Below are positions 49,184 to 62,736 of a DNA stretch of 64,000 bases, in pieces. The notes beneath the pieces were generated by a model. The model made no database searches and was not told the DNA's origin. It saw only the letters and a list, made by a program, of their open reading frames with translations. Both the position numbers and the translations under genes were made by a program. The stretch comes from Cavenderia fasciculata (taxonomy: Eukaryota; Evosea; Eumycetozoa; Acytosteliales; Cavenderiaceae). The stretch's first letter is position 1. The number at the start of each line of letters is the position of its first letter. Location: NCBI RefSeq assembly GCF_000203815.1, contig NW_004457736.1:620001-684000 (forward strand), written 5' to 3'.

Positions 49184-52100
49184 TTAACCTGAAGAAGGAG
49201 TTTTAGAATTGGTCGAACTTGAAGCGGAACCTAATTTCTTCATTCCAATGACTTGTTTAATACTCGACAAAGTTCCTTGTTTGTAAGCATACAAGAGTGC
49301 AAAGATTGGTGCAATTTCGGTGATTAAAAGACCAACAAATGTGAATACGATATTGCTTGGTTCAGCAGCTACCAACACCAATACAAACACACAATGAAGC
49401 ATAAATCCAATCGAACAGACCAATGTGACCATCGACACCTTCTTTTGTTGTTCACCTCTCTTTTCTTCACTCAAAGCAACCTTTCTATTTCGAACCATAA
49501 AGAAGAGTGTCAAACCAAGGTATGCAAATGCTGAACCGATAATCAATGATATAACAGCTTGTACAACTGCATAAACAATTGAAACGACTCTTTGTGGAGT
49601 TGTTGTACTTGGTTCTAATGGAATACGACCACCACAATCACCATTGTTATCTTCTTTTTGTGTAAAGTGGAATACCAATACAATGATGATAAACAACACG
49701 TATAGAACACCATTGATCGTTGTAATCATCAATCTAATTCGTTTAAAGAATGAACCAGTGTATGCCTTTACAAGCATATACCAAATGACAATGATAATCG
49801 TAAAACATGTGAAATAGATAAACGTAGGTAATACAACCAAAATATAATCTCCAACTGAACTAATCATTTTAGTTGGTAATATAAAGAAATAAATTGCTCT
49901 AACTATTAAAATAAATAAGTAAAATATGATTAATAGACTATACATTATTATTATTAATATTTTTTAAATTAATTTACATACTCAACATAAATATAGTGAT
50001 TGAAATGGTTAGAGCATGAATTAATCTTGGTTCGTCCAACTTTTTGTAAATCTTGAATGCTGAAACAATCAATTGTAATGCACCCCATGCTGCATTGAAA
50101 AGGAATATAGCTGCCAATGTGTATAAGAGTCCAGTTGCTTCCTTGTCAAATAATTCCTTTTCTAAATCTTGATAATCTTCAACACGAGAAACAAGGAAAT
50201 ATGTGGCTGTTTCAGCAATTGATGGTATTTCTGAACAATAATAACTTTCTTGGGTGATTGGGTCGGTTGTTTGGAAAATATTGACATTCAAAATAACCAT
50301 TGATTGAGATGTATGGTGTGGATTGGACGATGTTTCATCTTCTTGAATTTCAACAGCAATATCGAGAATTGGATAGGATGAAGAATGTTCAAGATCGACC
50401 GACTCTGACGAATAGCAAATTGTGAATAGATCGACACCTGGTGAATGTAATTTGACACCATCAGTCAACAATACACCAATAGCAGCATCATTGTCATTAT
50501 AGATTGCAAAACTATCAACCTTTTTGTAAGATACAAAGTTGGAAGACAATGATTCGGTTTGTGATGACTTGAATAATAATTTGGAGAGTTGAGAGACAAC
50601 TACATTGGTACAAGCTTGTGGTACAGAAGAATTAGAGAACATAATTTTTCCATAAGAGAATTTAAATTCAGATTCTTCTTTTGAACATGGATAACTTTGA
50701 CCAAGAACCAAAGAACTACTTGTGAAACATTGTGCTCCCCCAGGTCCACCACACGAGCAAGAAATTGAATGGAGACTGTCTTCAATACGTTCCATACGAC
50801 ACAGTGAAGAGGATCTTAGCAGATCGGATATATGGGTTTGGTAAGCTTCATCGAGGACATTTGAGAATAACATATTGTCAAGTACTGGTTTTAGGAAACC
50901 CAACTGTTGGAATTGTGGTTTCATCCAAGTAGGTTTGATTGGAATACCTGGAATCCAGTGGTTGGGTTTCCAAGTAAACATATTTGTCCATTCGTGATAA
51001 CTCTGGTCGACGCGACATGCTTCACAAGCAGTTTGATTCATTTCATTGAATCTAAAGTTGTTTGGGAGGTTATAAGGTGATTGATCGATGATTTTACAAC
51101 CCATCTGTGCAAGACATTCATCTTTACCAATTGTTGCAGCCCACCATTTATATTCAGGACCGAGTGCCAAACAAGCTTGTTCAGTGAGGACTTGTGGAGT
51201 AGAGTTGAAACATCCTTTTGGAGAATCATGCTCGTTTGGATAGTTACAAGATGGTTGCCACATGATTCCAGAATAATAATCGTGTCCGCGTACACATTTG
51301 CCATAAAGAACTGGGTAGTTGGGGGTGTTGATAGGATTGAAATAGAATTCATCCGAACACGCTCCATAATTCTCACACTCTTGCTTGTTTTGACAATTTA
51401 TGGGAGCCACAGAGCAAATACTCATCGATCCAAAGTTTGCATAACACTCGGATACTGGTTTGGTTGAGCAGTTGGTCCACACTGCATTGGTAATGAGTTG
51501 ACATGTTTGGATTGCCGTTACATCTGGCCTGGTACACAATGAATAGGAAGCAGACCACACTCCACTTTGTGCCGAGCAGTCGGTTTGGGTTTCAACTAAT
51601 GGCAGAACACATCCTGTGTATACACCAGAACACTGGTATCCACAGTATGAAGAACAAATTCCAATACTTTTACACTCCTCGTCGGTATATCCAATTCCGT
51701 ATTGTCCAGAGACGGCACATATAGTGTCAGTTGCATTACACTGTGCTTCATCAAGTTGTCTAATACTGTAGCAAACAGAGTTGTTGTTTCTGCAATACCC
51801 ACAGAAATTTGGTCGAGCCAAGCAATCTGTGTGACAGGTGCTGTTATGAGTGTTATGTTGACATGATTGATCAGAGCACACACCAATCTCGGGACATAGG
51901 TCGACAAAATCGGTTTCTACAAAACTGAATCCCGTTTCCAGTTGGTAACAAACATCAGAGACTGTTAAACAACTGGCATCATAACACCTGGTGGCTGGGT
52001 AACAAACATCAGAGTTTGTTATCCATTTGTAGTATTTTCGATAAAGTAGGCCACCTGTACTACTAGTGCAATCATTATCAACAAAATTGCTAAACAATTC

Positions 52101-54495
52101 TTGATTAAATTGAGGAGTATTGATTTCATAAGCAATATTATATCTTGATTGAAGATAATATAATACTTTTGGACTTAATCCATTCATTACACACTAAAAT
52201 GATCGAGGATGATTAGAAGTTAGGATTAATATTTCTTTTTTTCATATTTCTTTTTTCTTTTTTGTTTGTTTTTTGACATACATTAAAAAATTGATTATCT
52301 TGTATTTCTGGTGGTACTTGACATTGTCTTGTATAATAATCACATATATATGGTGCACACATTGTGTCATTATCACAATCGATCATGTCATAGGCAGTTC
52401 GACAATTTCTTAGTGTTGTGTAAATGTCAAGTTGGTAATCTGAGAAACTTGAATAGGTCAATTCACATTCACTTGCCATGGTTGATGTTGCATTGAAATA
52501 ATCTTGAAGAATACTGGCTGTGCAGTCTGGTGATGAACATTGATCTTCCACTAGACTTTTTTGTACACCCGAATAAGTGGTTTGTGGTATCTCTTGTAAA
52601 TGTGGAATACAACATTGGAAATAATTTTGTTCTGGACTACAGCAAGGATCAGTGTAGTATCGATTATCCAACGATGAATATTGACATTTAGTTGCATTTG
52701 CAGTGATATTGACAGTGTTGGTTTCCAAAAGACTATCTGCTAATGCCTGACATCCAACCCAGGTGTCTTCAGCCGTCAATATATCAATTGCAAATCGAAT
52801 ATTTGATACTTCTTGGAATCCAGATGCTGTGAATAGTTGACTTTCAAGTTGATCTAATTGAATCTTGATTGAATCCAATTCAGAGTATTCACATTCTGGT
52901 GTTGTGACATTCAAGTCAAGTGCCTCGTTCAACAATGGGTTACCGTCACTGTCGACCAAGTAACCGAGTAGTACGAGTTGTGCCGATAATAAAGATTGTA
53001 ATGGCAGGTAGACTTGAGACCCCTTTTTGATGATAATAGCTGACTGGAAGCTATTTGGTTTGGGAGGGTTGTCAAATGCGAATTGGTCATAGTCGATGTT
53101 TTCGAAAAAGCTAATGTGCTTGTCTTCCTCTTTGAGTGATCTGGGGATTGGCCAAAGTGGGTTTTGGGATTGTCGAGGAAAGTTGAAAAAGTAAAAGGAT
53201 GATATGAAAATCTCTCCCTTTATCTTTAGAGCAGAGGTTCCATAAAATAAATAGGAAGCTCCCAGTGGAAAGTTTTGAGTGATTGGACGGAGGATGGGTA
53301 CAGTGTGAGTTGTAAATGTGCACGTATAGTTGGCCTTAAAGAAATTCAAAATACCAACAAAGATTGTTGAGCTTGTTGTCATACTAAGGTATGCATCACC
53401 GCCTAAATTTTAAATAATAATTGATTGATTGATTAATATAAATAAAAAAAAATATTATTTGTTTCATATATGACACTTACCAAAATTGTAAACAGACCAA
53501 CCATAAGCTGAAGCAGAGGGGTAAAAGACATTTGGAGATGCAAAAACTTGAATGTTTTCATTTAAAAGAGGGCATCTCATAGCCACCTTGGTCGTACGAT
53601 TAATGGGCATATAGTAGTACTGTTGGACAGCATTGCTTTGAATGGATCCTCCATTGGGAAGACAAGTATGGTTCATGGATGTATTGGGACATGGTGGCTG
53701 GGTCACTTGTTTTGGTACCTCTGCCGAGTAGGCAATAAATGAAAATGCAACCTTGTCAGATTCAGGTTTGATTGAAACGAAATAAGTATTGTTGGTCCAC
53801 ACACCACGACTTAATCCAATATCACTTGGACATAGACCAAGATGTAAAGCCTAAAAATAAAAAATAAAAATAATAACAATTAATATGTATAATTATTTAA
53901 TATAATTAATATATATGTGTTGATTAATACATACATTGCTATAAACATTACGATTTGCGTTGGTTGCATTGTCGTTTACATATAATCTGATATTACCAAG
54001 TTTCTGAGAAGCGTAGAACCGAAGTCCTTGACAAATCGATGCATTGGCCTTGAGACGTAAATAGATAATGGATCCAGTCGATTCGAAATAGTATTCCTTG
54101 CCAATTGTAACAGTGGTCCAGTTGTAACCAGGGTTGCATTCAGTGGTGATAGTTCCATTTTGAAGTATTTGAGTGAGTGGACATGGAGGACAAGAGCTGC
54201 CCGATGGTGATTTTGGGCAATCTAGAGGATCACTATAATCACATGTGCAATCGATGCCACCTGGTTGAACGACATTTGGACATGTGAAGTTGGGACACAC
54301 AACATCCATGTGTGAAAATATTGGTCTATCAGTCTCTACATTAATATATCCAATATCTAGGTCTGTACCCAATACATTCAATTTCTTATATGTCAATGTA
54401 CTAGATGTGATATTGAATGAATCAACAACAATCAAACAATATCCACTCACTAGCAGTATGAACAGCAGTGATATCAGTGTAGACAGTCGTTTCAT
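49184..54495 (-). CDS. Large Cys-rich ectodomain fused to seven-helix THH1/TOM1/TOM3-like domain (tandem copy 1)
   Basis: Five exons (53935-54495, 53481-53850, 52282-53402, 49982-52193, 49184-49902) give 1660 aa with all frames closed. A signal peptide (LSTLISLLFILLVSGYCLIV) opens a ~1370-residue ectodomain rich in Cys and N-glycosylation sites, with repeated Cys spacing such as CSDQSC, CQNKQECENYGACSDE and CSCGGPGGAQC. The last ~270 residues have seven hydrophobic helices: LYTLAAIFLFNAAWG, ALTISITIFMLIRAIYFFIL, YILVVLPTFIYFTCFT, and four more. LPTFIYFTCFTIIIVIW with the arrangement of helices resembles the plant THH1/TOM1/TOM3 domain. The likely topology is a receptor-like surface protein. 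The ligand is unknown, and no GPCR signature motif is evident. Confidence 0.8.
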
Positions 54496-54961
54496 TTCCT
54501 ATATGCTATGAATATTAAAGACGAGAAGGCTATTAGATCTTTTAATCCCAATGTAATAATATCGATATCTTACAGTTAACACTTACACATTACACGTCTC
54601 TGTTCTTATAAATATGTGAAACATAACGATGTGGAGAGAGCATTCTATTGATGAACAATGTCATCAAAGACATCGAGCGAAAAACAAAAGATAGATATTT
54701 ATATCTTTCTTCTTCTTTGAAACCGAGACACTTTCCGACTTCTAAAGTCACCCCAAATATCTTATCTATCTCTGTCATAGAATATCTCTTTTGTTATTGC
54801 CGACATGTGGTCTATACAAATAATAATAAAGTAACTTATGATATTAATATTATGATCGCACTGACCACAAGAATGAACATCACATTTTATTTTTTTTAAT
54901 ATTTTTTTTATCTTACAGATACCAAGAGAGTTTTAATAAGTTATTATATTTATTTATTTCT

Positions 54962-55032
<71 letters not shown>

Positions 55033-55033
55033 T
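54496..55033. other. Spacer between the tandem receptor-like genes
   Basis: About 540 bp holding the promoter of copy 1 and the 3' end of copy 2. An open stretch at 54590-54778 has no support. A long ATTT repeat abuts the copy 2 stop codon. Confidence 0.6.
54950..55033. repeat. (ATTT)n microsatellite
   Basis: About twenty TTTA units end directly at the copy 2 stop codon. Confidence 0.95.
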
Positions 55034-58000
55034 TCAAGAAGAAGGAGTTTTAGAATTTGTTGAACTTGAAGCGGAACCTAATTTCTTCATTCCAATGACT
55101 TGTTTAATACTTGACAAAGTTCCTTGTTTGTAGGCATACAAGAGTGCAAAGATTGGTGCAATTTCGGTGATTAAAAGACCAACAAATGTGAATACGATAT
55201 TGCTTGGTTCAGCAGCTACCAACACCAATACAAACACACAATGAAGCATAAATCCAATCGAACAGACCAATGTGACCATCGACACCTTCTTTTGTTGTTC
55301 ACCTCTCTTTTCTTCACTCAAAGCAACCTTTCTATTTCGAACCATAAAGAAGAGTGTCAAACCAAGGTATGCAAATGCTGAACCGATAATCAATGATATA
55401 ACAGCTTGTACAACTGCATAAACAATTGAAACGACTCTTTGTGGAGTTGTTGTACTTGGTTCTAATGGAATACGACCACCACAATCACCATTGTTATCTT
55501 CTTTTTGTGTAAAGTGGAATACCAATACAATGATGATAAACAACACGTATAGAACACCATTGATCGTTGTAATCATCAATCTAATTCGTTTAAAGAATGA
55601 ACCAGTGTATGCCTTTACAAGCATATACCAAATGACAATGATAATCGTAAAACATGTGAAATAGATAAACGTAGGTAATACAACCAAAATATAATCTCCA
55701 ACTGAACTAATCATTTTAGTTGGTAATATAAAGAAATAAATTGCTCTAACTAAATAATAATAATTATTGTTAATATTATTTAAATTATTAATATTAATTT
55801 TTTTTTTTTTTTACATACTCAACATAAATATAGTGATTGAAATGGTTAGAGCATGAATCAGTCTTGGTTCGTCCAACTTTTTGTAAATCTTGAATGCTGA
55901 AACAATCAATTGTAATGCACCCCATGCTGCATTGAAAATGAATATAGCTGCCAATGTGTATAAGAGTCCAGTTGCTTCTTTGTCAAATAATTCCTTTTCT
56001 AAATCTTGATAATCTTCAACACGAGAAACAAGGAAATATGTGGCTGTTTCGGCAATTGATGGTATCTCTGAGCAATAGTAGCTTTCTTTTGTGACTTGGT
56101 CGGTTGTTTGGAAAATATCGACATTCAATACTACCATTATTTTTTCTGGATCCATTTCAGCAACAATATCGAGAATTGGATAGGATGAAGAATGTTCGAG
56201 ACTGATCGATTGTGATGAATAGCAAATTGTGAATAGATCGACACCTGGAGATTGTAATTTGACACCATCAGTCAACAATACACCAATAGCAGCATCATTG
56301 TCATTATAGATTGCAAAACTATCAACCTTTTTGTACGATACAAAGCTGGAAGACAATGATTCGGTTTGTGATGACTTGAACAATAATTTGGAGAGTTGAG
56401 AGACAACTACATTGGTACAAGCTTGTGGTACAGAAGAATTAGAGAACATAATTTTTCCATAAGAGAATTTAAATTCAGATTCTTCTTTTGAACATGGATA
56501 ACTTTGACCAAGAACCAAAGAACTACTTGTGAAACATTGTGCTCCCCCAGGTCCACCACACGAGCAAGAAATTGAATGGAGACTGTCTTCAATACGTTCC
56601 AATCTACAGAGTGAAGAGGATCTTAGCAGATCGGATATATGGGTTTGGTAAGCTTCATCGAGGACATTTGAGAATAACCTATTATCGAGTAAGGGTTTGA
56701 CAATACCCAAATTGAAGAATTGTGGTTTCATCCAAGTAGGTTTGATTGGAATACCTGGGATCCAGCGGTTGCGTTCCCAAGTAAACATATTTGTCCATTC
56801 ATGATAACTCTTGTCAACATGACAAGCTTCACAAGCAGTTTGATTCATTTCATTGAATCTAAAGTTGTTTGGGAGGTTAAAAGATGATTGATCGATGATC
56901 TTGCATCCCATCTGTGCAAGACATTCATCTTTACCAACTGTTGCAGCCCACCATTTATATTCAGGACCGAGTGCCAAACAATCCTGTTTGGTGAATACTT
57001 GTGGAGTAGAGTTGAAACATCCTTTTGGCGAATCATTCTCGGTTTGAAAGCTACAAGATGGCACTTGACCAATTCCAGCATAATTACCATGTCCACGTAC
57101 ACATTTACCTAATAGAACTGGGTAGTCTGGGGTGTTTACAGGATTGAAATAGTATTCGTCTGAGCACGCTCCAAAATTCTCACACTCTTGCTTGGTTTGG
57201 CAACTAACCTCAGACACATAGCAAATACTTCCCGTTCCAAAGGTTGTGTGACACTCGGATACTGGTTTGGTTGAACAGTTGATCCATACTGAATTGGGAA
57301 TGAGTTGGCATGTTTGGATTGTAGCATCCTCTTTAACGCATACGGAAATAGATGGTGCCCATGATCCACTTTGTGCAAAGCATTCAGTTTGGGTTTTGAT
57401 CAATGGCAGAACGCATCCTGTATAGCCACCAGAGCACTTGTATCCACAGTCTGAAGAGCAAATGCCTTTATTTTCACATTCCTCTTCAGATATTCCAGTT
57501 ATGTATTGACTGCCAAAGGTGCACACACTGGAACTAGAGTTCAGACATTCTGATTGATCCAACACTTGAAAATTGATATTTGTAAAATTGTTTCTTGAAT
57601 AGCCACAGAAATTAGGACGTTTTAGGCAATCTACTTGACAAGTGCTGTTTAAAGATGTTTGTTGGCATGATTCGTCTGAGCATATTCCAGCTATGGGGCA
57701 AATCCCTACATTGGAAGCTCTAAAGAACCGGTATCCCGATTCAAACTGGAAACAAACATCAGAGACTGTTAAACAACTGGCATCCTTGCACTTTGGAGAT
57801 GGATAACAAAATTTTTCTGGATTAGATAGTTGATAATAATACCATTTTCTTAAAATTGAGCCTCTTGAAGAGGTGGCACAATCAGGAACCTGGAAATTGT
57901 TAAACAATTCTAGATTAAATTGAGGAGTATTGATTTCATAGGCAATATTATATCTTGATTGAAGATAATATAATACTTTTGGACTTAATCCATTCATTAC

Positions 58001-60280
58001 ACACTAAAATGATCGAGGATGATTATTAATATTTTTCTTTTTTGCTTCATTTTTGTTTTTTGACATACATTAAAAAATTGATTATCTTGTATTTCTGGTG
58101 GTATAAGACATTCTCTTGCAAAATAATCACAAAGATATGGTGCACACATTGTGTCATTGTCACAATCGATCATGTCATAGGCAGTCTTACAATTTCTTAG
58201 TGTTGTGTAAATGTCAAGTTGGTAATCTGAGAAACTTGAATATGTCAATTCACATTCACTTGCCATGGTTGATGTTGCATTGAAATAATCTTGAAGAATA
58301 CTGGCTGTGCAGTCTGGTGATGAACATTGATCTTCCACTAGACTTTTTTGTACACCCGAATAAGTGGTTTGTGGTATCTCTTGTAAATGTGGAATACAAC
58401 ACTGGTAAAAACTTTGTTCTGGACTACAACAAGGATCAGTGTAGTACGAGGTGTCAAAAGGTGAAAATTGACATTTAGTTGCATTTGCAGTGATATTGAC
58501 AGTGTTGGTTTCCAAAAGACTATCTGCCAATGCCTGACACCCAACCCATGTATCTTCAGCCGTCAATATATCAATTGCAAATCGAATATTTGATACTTCT
58601 TGGAATCCAGACGCTGTGAATAGTTGACTTTCGAGTTGGTCCAACTGACTCTTGATTGAATCCAATTCAGAGTATTCACATTGAGGAGTGGTCACATTGA
58701 GTGAAACTTTATCCAAATAAAGAGGATTGCCGTCTATATCAACAAAATCTCCCCGGAGAGCAAGTTGTGCCGATAATAAAGAATCCAGTGGGATAAATGC
58801 ACGTGCACCCATTTTCAAGATAACAGCAGCTTGGAAGTTATTTGGTTTGGGAGGGTTGTCACTTGCGAATTGGTCATAGTCGATATCTTGGAAAAAATCC
58901 ATGTGTGAGTCTTGATCGAGGATTAAATTTGGAACTGGCCAAAGAGGGTTTTGGGATTGACGAGGAAAGTTGAAAAAGATTTCATGAGTGCGAAGGGTCA
59001 CATTCTCTGTCTTGAGGGCTGTTGAATCGAAGAATAAATAGGAAGCTCCAAGTGGATAGTTTTGAGTGATTGGACGGAGGATGGGTACAGTGTGAGTTGT
59101 AAATGTACATGAATAATCAAACTCAAAGTAATTTCTAATTGTGACAAACAGGTACTTTTCTTGAAAAATGTTAATCGTAAGATATGAATCACCACCTTTT
59201 TAAAAAAAATAAATAATAATAAGTCAATATTTTAATCAAATCAATTCATCCAATTTCAGTTCTAAAAATATACATACCATTGTTGTATTGGTACCAATCA
59301 TTCAGACTTTGAGAAGGGAAATGAGTACTTGTGGAGAGATAAAGTTGTGGGGCTCCAGGAGAAATATTAGGACATCTGATGGAGAGCTTGCTTGGACCAG
59401 TCAATGGCATATAATAATACAATAGAGCAGCATTGTTTTCGATGATTCCTCCGTTTGAAATACAAGTCTGATTTGATGTGTTTTGACAAGGTGGTTGGGT
59501 CACTTGTTTTGGTACCTCTGCCGAGTAGGCTATAAATGAAAATGCAACCTTTTCGGATTTTGGTGTGACTTGAATGAAATATGTATTGTTGGTCCAAAAA
59601 TCATACCCAAAATAATCACCAGGGCAAAAACCTAGATGTAATAACTTTTAAAAAATAATAATGAATTAAAGTTAGATTATAATATATTGTTTAGAATTAT
59701 TGTTTTAAAATTATCATACACCTCTATTTGCACCCCGATAAAAACCCTTTTCTTGTATTCCTGAATAGACAGAGATTTCGCCATATTTTTGAGAAGTGTA
59801 GAAACGAAGTCCTTGACAAATCGATGCATTGGCTTTGAGACGTAAATAGACAATGGATCCAGTCGATTCGAAATAGTATTCCTTGCCAATTGTAACGGTG
59901 GTCCAGTTGTAACCAGGGTTGCATTCAGTGGCGATAGTTCCATTTAGAAGTGTTTGAGTGAGTGGACATGGAGGACAAGAGCTTCCTGATGGTGATTTTG
60001 GGCAATCTAGAGGATCACTATAATCACATGTGCAATCGATGCCACCTGGTTGAACGACATTTGGACATGTGAAGTTGGGACACACAACATCCATGTGTGA
60101 AAATATTGGTCTATCAGTCTCTACATTAATATATCCAATATCTAGGTCTGTACACAATAAATTCAATTTCTTGAGTGTCAATGTACTAGATGTATAATTG
60201 AATGAATCAACAACAATCAAACAATATCCACTCACTAGTATCACTAGCAGTGATATCAACAATTGATATTGTTGAAACAT
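55034..60280 (-). CDS. Large Cys-rich ectodomain fused to seven-helix THH1/TOM1/TOM3-like domain (tandem copy 2)
   Basis: It has the same five-exon plan and intron phases as copy 1 (59720-60280, 59278-59644, 58069-59195, 55819-58003, 55034-55749), giving 1651 aa. Exon 1 is 561 bp in both. The membrane exon encodes the same protein as copy 1 apart from the last residue, and the block from CSCGGPGG to the first helix is nearly the same. By contrast the start, the whole of exon 2, the first part of exon 3 and the first half of exon 4 differ strongly while keeping the cysteines. An acidic/Ser insert near the end of the copy 1 ectodomain (SNPHHTSQS) is missing here. All frames are open, so both copies look functional. 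Confidence 0.8.
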
Positions 60281-60591
60281 TCTAATTATAAACTACTGTA
60301 TATATCTTCTAAATCTATAAATATCTTCTAAATCTCTTGGTTTGTATTTATAATTAAAAGTAATAATAATTAAATTATAATAGTTGAATACTTTTATGTT
60401 ATAGGACCATTTGATGTGAGGTGATGTGAGGCTCGGTGGTTTTTGTTGAGATGAAAAATAATTGTTGTTCAACAATAGATATTTTCTTGACCTAAAAATC
60501 TGTACCCAATTTTTTTGTGAGACTAAGTTATATATATTATATATTTTGATATTTATTTTAATATTTACAAATGTGTAAAGAAATGGTAATT
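60281..60591. other. Spacer between copy 2 and the aldehyde dehydrogenase gene
   Basis: AT-rich, with direct repeats of TATCTTCTAAATCT at 60303-60337 and GGTGATGTGAGG-type repeats near 60416-60432. No gene. Confidence 0.5.
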
Positions 60592-62215
60592 TTAAGAGGA
60601 ATGGTTGATAGTGACAGCCTTGACAGAGATGAATTCTTGGAGAGCATATTCTGAAAGATCCTTTCCAAAACCAGATTGCTTGTAACCTCCAAATGGAATC
60701 AAGTGGTGTACATAGTTGTATTCGTTGACCCATACGGTACCGGCCTTGAGCTTCTTGGTGACTTGTAAAGCCTTTGAAATGTTTTGTGTCCAAATGCCGG
60801 CAGCGAGACCATAGGTAGTGTTGTTGGCACGCTTGATGACTTCGTCAGTGTCTGAGAACTTGAAAATGGATACGACAGGACCAAAGATTTCTTCCTTTGA
60901 AATACACATGTCGTCCTTGACGTCGGCAAAGACGGTTGGTTGGACAAAGAAACCCTTGTCGCCATGGGCACCACCACCAACCAACAACTTGGCACCTTCC
61001 TTCTTTCCAGCTTCGATGAAGCTCAATACACGGTCGTGGTGCTCTTTGGAGGCCAATGGTCCTTGGTCGACATCTTCAAATGGTGATCCAACCTTGAGTT
61101 CCTTTACCTTGGCAACATACTCTTCTACAAACTTGTCGTAAATGTCGTTGTGGACAAAGAGACGTGAGCCAGCACAACAGCATTGACCCATATTTGAAAA
61201 CAAAGCATTGACTGAACCAGTGACGGCTTTGGAGAGATCGGCATCGGCAAAGACAATGTTTGGACTCTTGCCACCGAGTTCAAGACTAACCTTTTTCAAG
61301 TTACCTTGTGCGGCAACCATAATTAAACGACCGACACGAGTAGAACCTGTAAAAGAGATCTTGTCGATATCATTGTGGTGTGACATGGCGTTTCCGACAG
61401 TATGACCAAACCCATTGACAAGGTTGACTACTCCCTTTGGGAATCCAGCTTCTTGCATCAATTCAAACATGACCAATGTAGTAAGTGGAGTGTGTTCTGA
61501 TTGTTTGAAAACACATGTATTACCAGCTGCCAAACATGGTCCAAGTTTCCATCTAAAAAAAAGAAAATAATTAATTAATTAATTAAATAAATAAATATAT
61601 ATTTATCTTTCTTTGTATCTTTGTACATACGCAGCAATCATGAATGGATAATTCCATGGAGTGATTAAACCTACGACACCGATTGGTTCATGACGAGTCA
61701 TGACGGTCAAATCATTGCTAACTGGGATAGTCTTGCCGTGGAGCTTGTCTGCCCAACCGGCAAAATAACGGATAGTAGCAGCAGCTTCTGCAACGTCGTC
61801 TCTCTTTGCAACGAGGAATGGTTTACCCATATCGATAGTCTCGAGACGTGCAATCTTGTCTGCATCTCTTTCGATCAAATCTGCAAGCTTAAAGAGTAAT
61901 CTAGCACGTTCAGTACCTGTAGTTTGTGACCATACAGTATCATATGCTTCTCTTGCTGCTTTAACTGCCTATAATAATAATAGATAAGAATAGAAAAAGA
62001 ATATAAAAGAGTAAGTAAGAGAGAATGAATGACACGTGATTGATAATGTGTTTACATACCAAATCAACATCAGCAGCATCACCTTCAGAGATTTCACAAA
62101 TGACAGATTCATCAGTTGGATTGATAGTCTTGAAAGTCTTTGGGACTACTGGGTCTACCCATTGACCGTTGATGAATAACTTTGTATGAGGTAAAATTGA
62201 TTTGATTGCTTCCAT
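60592..62215 (-). CDS. NAD(P)-dependent aldehyde dehydrogenase (ALDH1/2/9-like)
   Basis: Three exons (62060-62215, 61631-61968, 60592-61552) give 484 aa. The fold landmarks are all present: PWNYPFMIAAWKLGP (Asn for oxyanion), FTGSTRVG (cofactor), the general base in LELGGKSPNIVF and the nucleophile in MGQCCCAGSR. EEIFGPVV and the C-terminal PFGGYKQSGFGKDLSEYAL follow. There is no targeting peptide, so it is probably cytosolic. The C-terminal VNEYNYVHHLIPFGG context fits ALDH1/2-type or betaine-aldehyde-type enzymes; the substrate cannot be fixed. Codon bias (C/G third positions) suggests strong expression. Confidence 0.93.
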
Positions 62216-62736
62216 TTCTGTGTGTGTATGTATATATATAATTAATTATCTCTTTATAAATTGCTATAATTAAAAGGGATGTGATTGATGATACAATTAA
62301 AGTGAATGATATAAAAGTATGTTATAATTAATCAGCAAAAAAGAATAATGAATGAACCGTGAGAGGGTCCCTTTATTAAAAAAAAAAATCGAACATCCAA
62401 TTAAGATATTTTCAAGTTTTTTATGTTTTTGTTGTCCCAAACAACAACAGTTTCCTTTTTCGGAATTTTACCTTTCTAAATTTCAATTTATTTTTCTCGA
62501 ACGAGGCCAACAAAAACAGAAAACTATTGTTAAAAATTAATTTGTTATGAAAAGAAGAAGTTTTTTATTTTAAACATTGATATCAAAAAAAAAAAAAAAA
62601 AAATAGACAAGAGACGAATCAACACCATGAGCTTTTCGTTTTAGATGAGATTAAAATTAATAATATTATACTAATGCTTTGTAATATTATTATATTACAT
62701 TAATTCATTTTAATTACAAATTCCAAATGATGATTA
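62216..62736. other. Intergenic region
   Basis: Promoter of the aldehyde dehydrogenase gene plus AT-rich spacer with long A runs (62367-62379 and about 62585-62603). No gene. Confidence 0.55.

Noticed and set aside
54590-54778. 62-codon frame on the minus strand between the tandem genes
   Set aside because: No family features. It lies in the promoter of copy 1 and does not splice into it in frame.
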